Assembly (NCBI GenBank): GCA_965208775.1
Contig: OZ242360.1
Location: forward strand, 2,852,001 to 2,916,000
DNA length: 64,000 nucleotides
Direction of reading: 5' to 3'
DNA from: JAPOVO01 sp026708165
GTDB lineage: Bacteria > Chloroflexota > UBA11872 > VXNJ01
Made by a program: the position numbers and the translations under genes. Positions 60,442 through 64,000 of this stretch are shown piece by piece. Below the pieces are notes generated by a model. It saw only the letters and a program-made list of their open reading frames with translations, was not told where the DNA came from and did not search any database. The first letter of the stretch is position 1, and each line of letters opens with the position of its first letter.

Positions 60442-61893
60442 ATGAGGCTTAGTCGGTTCATCGCTGTCGCAGTCGTAATTGCTGCCGGCCTGGCGCTTAC
60501 GTTTGCGAGCTGTGGCGAGACCCAGGTCGTCGAGAAGGAAGTCGTCAAAGTCGTGACGCAGCAAGTTCCCGTGGAGAAGGTCGTCACGCAAATCGTCGAA
60601 CGGGCAAAGGTCGTAGAGAAAGAGGTGCCGGTCGAGGTCCAGAAGGTCGTCACCCGGGTCGTCGAGAAGGCGGTCATCCAAGAGAAGGTCGTGACGAAGG
60701 TCGTCACGCAAGTCGTAGAAGTCGAGATGGAAGCCGAGGCGCAGGACCCGCTTATCGTCGGGCATCTGAACGCGTTTACCGGCTCGCTTTCCTACTTCGG
60801 TCCGGCGCACCGCAACGCCGCCGCACTGGCCGCCGACCACGTGAACCGGGCAGGCGGGATAGACGGAGCGGCGATGGTGATCATCAGCCGTGACACGGGC
60901 GTGAATCCGGTCCAAGGCGTTGACGCGGCCCGCTCGCTCGTGGACGTTGACAATGCGGTCGCGATAGTGGGCGCCCTGGCCAGCGGGGTGACGCTCCCGG
61001 TGGCCGAATCGGTAACCGTTCCCAAGGGAGTCGTGCAGATAAGCGGGTCGTCAACCTCGCCGGCGCTCACCGTGCTTGAAGATGACGACTATCTCTTCCG
61101 CACGGCGGCATCGGACGCCGCGCAGGGAGTAGTCCTGGCGCGTCTGGCCGTGGAGCTGGGCTTCGAGTCCGCGGGAATCATGTACATCAACAACGCTTAC
61201 GGCGAGGGGCTGGCGGACCAGTTCGAGGAGACGTTCACGGAGATGGGGGGCAGCGTCATCGCGAAGGTACCGCACGAGGATGCCCAGCCGACGTTTACGT
61301 CGGAACTGGAGAAGGCGACGGAGGGGAACCCAGACGTGCTGGTCGCCATTAGCTATCCGGGACAGGCCGAGATATATCTGCGTGAGTCCCTGGAGGGGGG
61401 TTACGCCGACACCTTTCTGTTCGTGGACGGGACGAAGTCTCCAGAGATGGTCGACGTTGTCGGAGGGGACCTGTTGGAAGGCTCCCACGGGACCGCTCCC
61501 GGATCTCCGGACAGTCCAGCGGTGCAGGCTTTTCGTAGCGCCTACGCCGACGCACACGGCGGAGTAGAGCCGGCGTATCCCTTCACTTCGGAGACCTACG
61601 ACGCGGCGGTGCTGATAGCGCTGGCGGCGGCGAAGGCGGGCACGACGACAGACGCCGAAGCGATTCGCGACGCGCTTCGAGAAGTGGCGAATCCTCCAGG
61701 CGAGGTGGTTGGTCCGGGAGTCGAGGGCATCACAAGGGCCCTACAACTGATAGCCGAAGGCAAGGACATCAACTACGAGGGCGCCGCCGGTCCGGTGGAC
61801 TTCGACGAGCACGGCGACGTGGTCGGTCCCATAGAAATCTGGAAGATCGAGGGCGGCGAAATCACGTCGACCGGTAGGTTCGAGCTGCCGTAG
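60442..61893 (+). CDS. Branched-chain amino-acid-type ABC substrate-binding lipoprotein with KVV spacer
   Basis: 483-aa type I periplasmic-binding-fold receptor (LivJ/AmiC-like). Signal helix FIAVAVVIAAGLALTFAS with lipobox Cys (ASC). Residues about 28-97 form a spacer of repeated VVEKEV/KVVTQ/VPVEKVV units. The binding domain starts at PLIVGHLNAFTGSLSYFGPAHRNAAALAADHVN and contains GVVQISGSSTSPALT and DTFLFVDGTKSPE. The ATG at 60442 has GGAGGG seven bases upstream. It faces LivM and LivH, which are on the other strand, across a repeat-filled gap; whether they form one importer is not certain. Confidence 0.9.
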   Translation: MRLSRFIAVAVVIAAGLALTFASCGETQVVEKEVVKVVTQQVPVEKVVTQIVERAKVVEKEVPVEVQKVVTRVVEKAVIQEKVVTKVVTQVVEVEMEAEAQDPLIVGHLNAFTGSLSYFGPAHRNAAALAADHVNRAGGIDGAAMVIISRDTGVNPVQGVDAARSLVDVDNAVAIVGALASGVTLPVAESVTVPKGVVQISGSSTSPALTVLEDDDYLFRTAASDAAQGVVLARLAVELGFESAGIMYINNAYGEGLADQFEETFTEMGGSVIAKVPHEDAQPTFTSELEKATEGNPDVLVAISYPGQAEIYLRESLEGGYADTFLFVDGTKSPEMVDVVGGDLLEGSHGTAPGSPDSPAVQAFRSAYADAHGGVEPAYPFTSETYDAAVLIALAAAKAGTTTDAEAIRDALREVANPPGEVVGPGVEGITRALQLIAEGKDINYEGAAGPVDFDEHGDVVGPIEIWKIEGGEITSTGRFELP

Positions 61894-61951
61894 GTCGAGG
61901 GGGCCGACTGCCTTTCACTCGCCTTTCATGTGACGTGAGGGGAGCGGGTAT

Positions 61952-62024
61952 GGATTCCCCCTCACCCTCGTATCTGAGTACGGGGCAGGCTCTAACCCTC
62001 TCCCTCGTAGGGGAGAGGGGACGG
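61952..62024. repeat. Hairpin-bearing intergenic repeat, copy 1
   Basis: A roughly 72-bp element GGATTC...CTCACCC...GGGCAGGCTCTA.CCCTCTCCC-n6-GGGAGAGGGGACGG. The 9-bp stem CCCTCTCCC/GGGAGAGGG is perfect. A second copy lies at 62180-62250. Similar CCCTCTCCC hairpin elements are widespread in metagenomic bacteria. Confidence 0.75.
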
Positions 62025-62109
62025 AACGGGTGGCGTGTCTGAAGGCATGCCCTGTCGTTTCCTCTGCATGAGTAGACGGGCCGGTTGCGGCTTTTCCTTA
62101 AGCGAGTGA

Positions 62110-62133
62110 GGGCGGTTCGCGAAGCGCCCCTAC
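62110..62133. repeat. Dispersed palindromic repeat, copy 2
   Basis: GGGCGGTTCGCGAAGCGCCCCTAC, differing at one base from the copy at 13417-13440. Confidence 0.7.
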
Positions 62134-62179
62134 AACGTTCGAATGATGGTCTGGAATCCGGCCCTGTGTCTGGAAGTCT

Positions 62180-62250
62180 GGATTCCTCTCACCCCTTCGA
62201 CCTGATCAGGGCAGGCTCTAGCCCTCTCCCGCGTGGGGGAGAGGGGACGG
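62180..62250. repeat. Hairpin-bearing intergenic repeat, copy 2
   Basis: The same element as at 61952-62024 in the same orientation, with the perfect stem CCCTCTCCC/GGGAGAGGG. It ends 10 bases before the LivM stop codon and might also end transcription there. No coding sequence is seen in 61894-62260. Confidence 0.75.
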
Positions 62251-62260
62251 AGGCGGTCGG

Positions 62261-63244
62261 TCAGCTGTCGGCCGCGCGCGTGATCCGGCGCTCCTCTCCC
62301 AGAATGCCGCCCGGCCGGAGCAGGATTACGGCGACAATCAGCACGCCAATCATGAAGAACCGGAAGTTGGGATCCGAGAATATGCCTGGGAGGAACTGGG
62401 TCCCGGTCCAGATTCCCCAGACGACGAACGCACCGAGGATGGCCCCGCGGTTGTTACCGGAGCCTCCGACCATGAGCATGGCCCAGATAACGAAGGTGGC
62501 CAGCAGCGGATCGAAGGTCAAGGGCGAGAGAAAGCGGATGTTGTGCGCGAACAGCGCTCCGCCGACGCCCATGATGACCGCACCGAAGATGAAAGCCTGG
62601 AGCTTGAACCGGAAGACGTTCTTGCCGCTGGCTTCGGCGGCGACCTCGTCCTCGCGGATCGCTCGAAGCACCCGTCCCCAAGGCGACTTAACGGCTCGCT
62701 CGACGGCGAGGAACAGGGCGGAGAGCACTACCAGGACGACGACTAGGTATAGGTAGTCATAGTGTTCCGGCGAGACCCAGCCTTCGAGAAAGGCGGGGAT
62801 TCGGTATAGGCCCTTGGAGCCGTTGGCCGCCCACTTTTCGTTGAGGAAGAACAGCCTGACCGTCTCCGCGATTCCGAGGGTCGCAATCGCCAAGTAGTCG
62901 TCGCGCAGCCGCAGGGTGACGTAGCCGATGATCAAGGCGATGATTCCACATACTGCGGCCGCTGCCGCCAGGCCCAAGAAGAACCACAGATCGATCCCCA
63001 GGTCCAGAAAGTGGGTCTCGGACCAGTTACCGCCGAAAACGAAGTCCTCGAACAGCGCAGGGTCCGGGGGCTTGGTCGTCATCAGCGCCGACGTGTAGGC
63101 ACCCAGTGCGAAGAATCCGGCGATGCCGATGTTGAACAAGCCGGTGAAGCCCCAGTGCACGTTCAATCCCAGCGCGAATACAGCGTAGATGGCGGCCATA
63201 ATGGCGAATCCGACGAGGTAGTTGACGATGCCGATTGCGTCCAC
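62261..63244 (-). CDS. livM: Branched-chain amino-acid ABC transporter permease (LivM type)
   Basis: 327-aa inner-membrane permease with about eight to ten helices. LivM landmarks: GLNVHWGFTGLFNIGIAGFFALGAYTSALM near the N-terminus, RLRDDYLAIATLGIAETVRL (coupling region), and the end FVIWAMLMVGGSGNNRGAILGAFVVWG. It is encoded 13 bases downstream of LivH on the same strand. LivG and LivF are not seen. Confidence 0.93.
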   Translation of the reverse strand: MDAIGIVNYLVGFAIMAAIYAVFALGLNVHWGFTGLFNIGIAGFFALGAYTSALMTTKPPDPALFEDFVFGGNWSETHFLDLGIDLWFFLGLAAAAAVCGIIALIIGYVTLRLRDDYLAIATLGIAETVRLFFLNEKWAANGSKGLYRIPAFLEGWVSPEHYDYLYLVVVLVVLSALFLAVERAVKSPWGRVLRAIREDEVAAEASGKNVFRFKLQAFIFGAVIMGVGGALFAHNIRFLSPLTFDPLLATFVIWAMLMVGGSGNNRGAILGAFVVWGIWTGTQFLPGIFSDPNFRFFMIGVLIVAVILLRPGGILGEERRITRAADS

Positions 63245-63257
63245 GCCGAGCGCGCCT

Positions 63258-64000
63258 CTATCCCGAGTCTCCGAATATGCCCCGCGGCCTCATCAGCAGC
63301 ACCACGATCATAATCGCGAAGGCCACGGCGGGCTTGTAGCTGGGATTGATCCACTGGGTCGAGACTTCCGAGGTCACACCTATGACGAATGCGCCCACCA
63401 GCGCGCCATAGGGATTGCCTATTCCTCCCAAGATCACCGCCGCGAATAGAGGGATGAGGAACCTCCACCCCATGATGGGCAGGAGCTGCGCCTGAAACAC
63501 CGCCAGCAGGACTCCGGCGGTCGCGGCCAGTCCGGCACCTATAACCCAGTTCCAGCGGATGACTCGCTGGGTGTCGATGCCGCTGACCAGGGCCAGATTC
63601 GGGTTGTCCGCCGTGGCCCGCATGGCCTTGCCCATCTTTGTGCGGGTCAGGACGAGATACACGCCGACCACCAGGACTACCGCCACGACAGCGATGAAGA
63701 CGCTGTCTGGAGGTATTCGCACGTCCAGGGGTAGCCGGAAGACTTGCCGGAACTCTCTGGGGTAGTGCTGCGTTTCACCACTCCAGATAACCTGCACCAG
63801 TCCACGCAGCGCGATCGCCACGCCCAGGGAGGCCATCGCGATGACAACGGCGTTTACTCCCCGTTGTCGCAGCCTGCGATAGATCGCCACGTCGAGCAAG
63901 ACGGCACCGGCGGCGACGACGGCGGCCGCGAGCGGCAGAGCTATGAGCAAGGGGTATCCGAAGGTCAGCGGGCCGAGCCCCTCACCCTCGATTCCGAAAG
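63258..64000 (-). CDS. livH: Branched-chain amino-acid ABC transporter permease (LivH type), partial
   Basis: The 5' end lies beyond the window: the frame is open to position 64000 and continues as FGIEGEGLGPLTFGYPLLIALPL, which is ordinary LivH sequence. A TTG at 63950 is in frame but would truncate the protein. Visible landmarks: RGVNAVVIAMASLGVAIALRG, MRATADNPNLALVSGIDTQRV (coupling region) and FLIPLFAAVILGGIGNPYGALVGAFVIG. LivH proteins are usually about 290-310 aa, so about 50 residues are missing. Confidence 0.93.
   Translation of the reverse strand, partial: FGIEGEGLGPLTFGYPLLIALPLAAAVVAAGAVLLDVAIYRRLRQRGVNAVVIAMASLGVAIALRGLVQVIWSGETQHYPREFRQVFRLPLDVRIPPDSVFIAVVAVVLVVGVYLVLTRTKMGKAMRATADNPNLALVSGIDTQRVIRWNWVIGAGLAATAGVLLAVFQAQLLPIMGWRFLIPLFAAVILGGIGNPYGALVGAFVIGVTSEVSTQWINPSYKPAVAFAIMIVVLLMRPRGIFGDSG

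Noticed and set aside
1..64000. CRISPR arrays, prophage, intact insertion sequences, rRNA
   Set aside because: No regularly spaced direct repeats, transposase or integrase motifs, phage structural genes or rRNA segments were found on either strand.

Overview
The window is about 60% G+C, densely coded and looks chromosomal. It suggests a free-living, aerobic heterotroph, most likely Chloroflexota (possibly SAR202-like). This placement is inferred from the protein families: solute-binding lipoproteins with long Val/Lys/Glu spacer helices, several phytanoyl-CoA dioxygenase (PhyH) genes, hydantoinase A/B, a dimethylformamidase-like enzyme and stand-alone class III aminotransferases. There is no rRNA, CRISPR array, intact transposon or prophage. 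There is one tRNA, Lys(CTT).

Layout. 1-3.7 kb: a FecCD/FecE-type iron or corrinoid importer (possibly cut at its N-terminus by the window edge), a CbiX-like/[2Fe-2S] ferredoxin fusion and a PhyH gene; a near-consensus Fur box lies between the last two. 3.9-7.8 kb: a LiaF-like membrane protein and a 1028-aa polytopic membrane protein. 8-13.3 kb: housekeeping (tRNA-Lys, a broken DUF5069-like gene, an APH-fold kinase, a DUF2344 protein, an HNH nuclease, TatA, a D,D-carboxypeptidase, PyrE). 13.3-14 kb: a scar holding a decayed glnQ 3' fragment and a broken MNT nucleotidyltransferase (possibly MNT/HEPN). 14-18.5 kb: a complete general amino-acid ABC importer (AapJQMP type). 18.7-20.7 kb: a membrane protein, a GNAT acetyltransferase and Pcm. 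20.8-33.7 kb: a catabolic island (HyuAB, PhyH, two aldo/keto reductases, an RRM protein, a class III aminotransferase, a PLP decarboxylase, a dimethylformamidase-like protein). 34-39.5 kb: a permease fused to FG-GAP/ASPIC repeats, an Ldh2-family dehydrogenase and a DegT aminotransferase.

39.6-52 kb is the most unusual part. Seven paralogous small lipoproteins of a family I do not recognise lie on the + strand: one alone at 39.6 kb and six head-to-tail at 48.4-52.0 kb. They bracket a minus-strand block of two amidohydrolases, a PhyH enzyme, a carbohydrate deacetylase-like protein and a MalFGE-type sugar importer. 52-58 kb: an APH-fold kinase, a 2-oxoacid dehydrogenase E1alpha/E1beta/E2 operon without E3, and a class III aminotransferase. 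58-60.3 kb: a Nat-type ABC exporter. 60.4-64 kb: a branched-chain amino-acid binding protein convergent with LivM and LivH (LivH runs off the end), separated by two copies of a hairpin repeat.

The region as a whole reads as nutrient scavenging: four importer systems (iron/corrinoid, polar amino acids, sugars, branched-chain amino acids) feed a set of amide, amino-acid and carboxylate-degrading enzymes. All functional statements rest on motif reading and family knowledge; no database search was possible.
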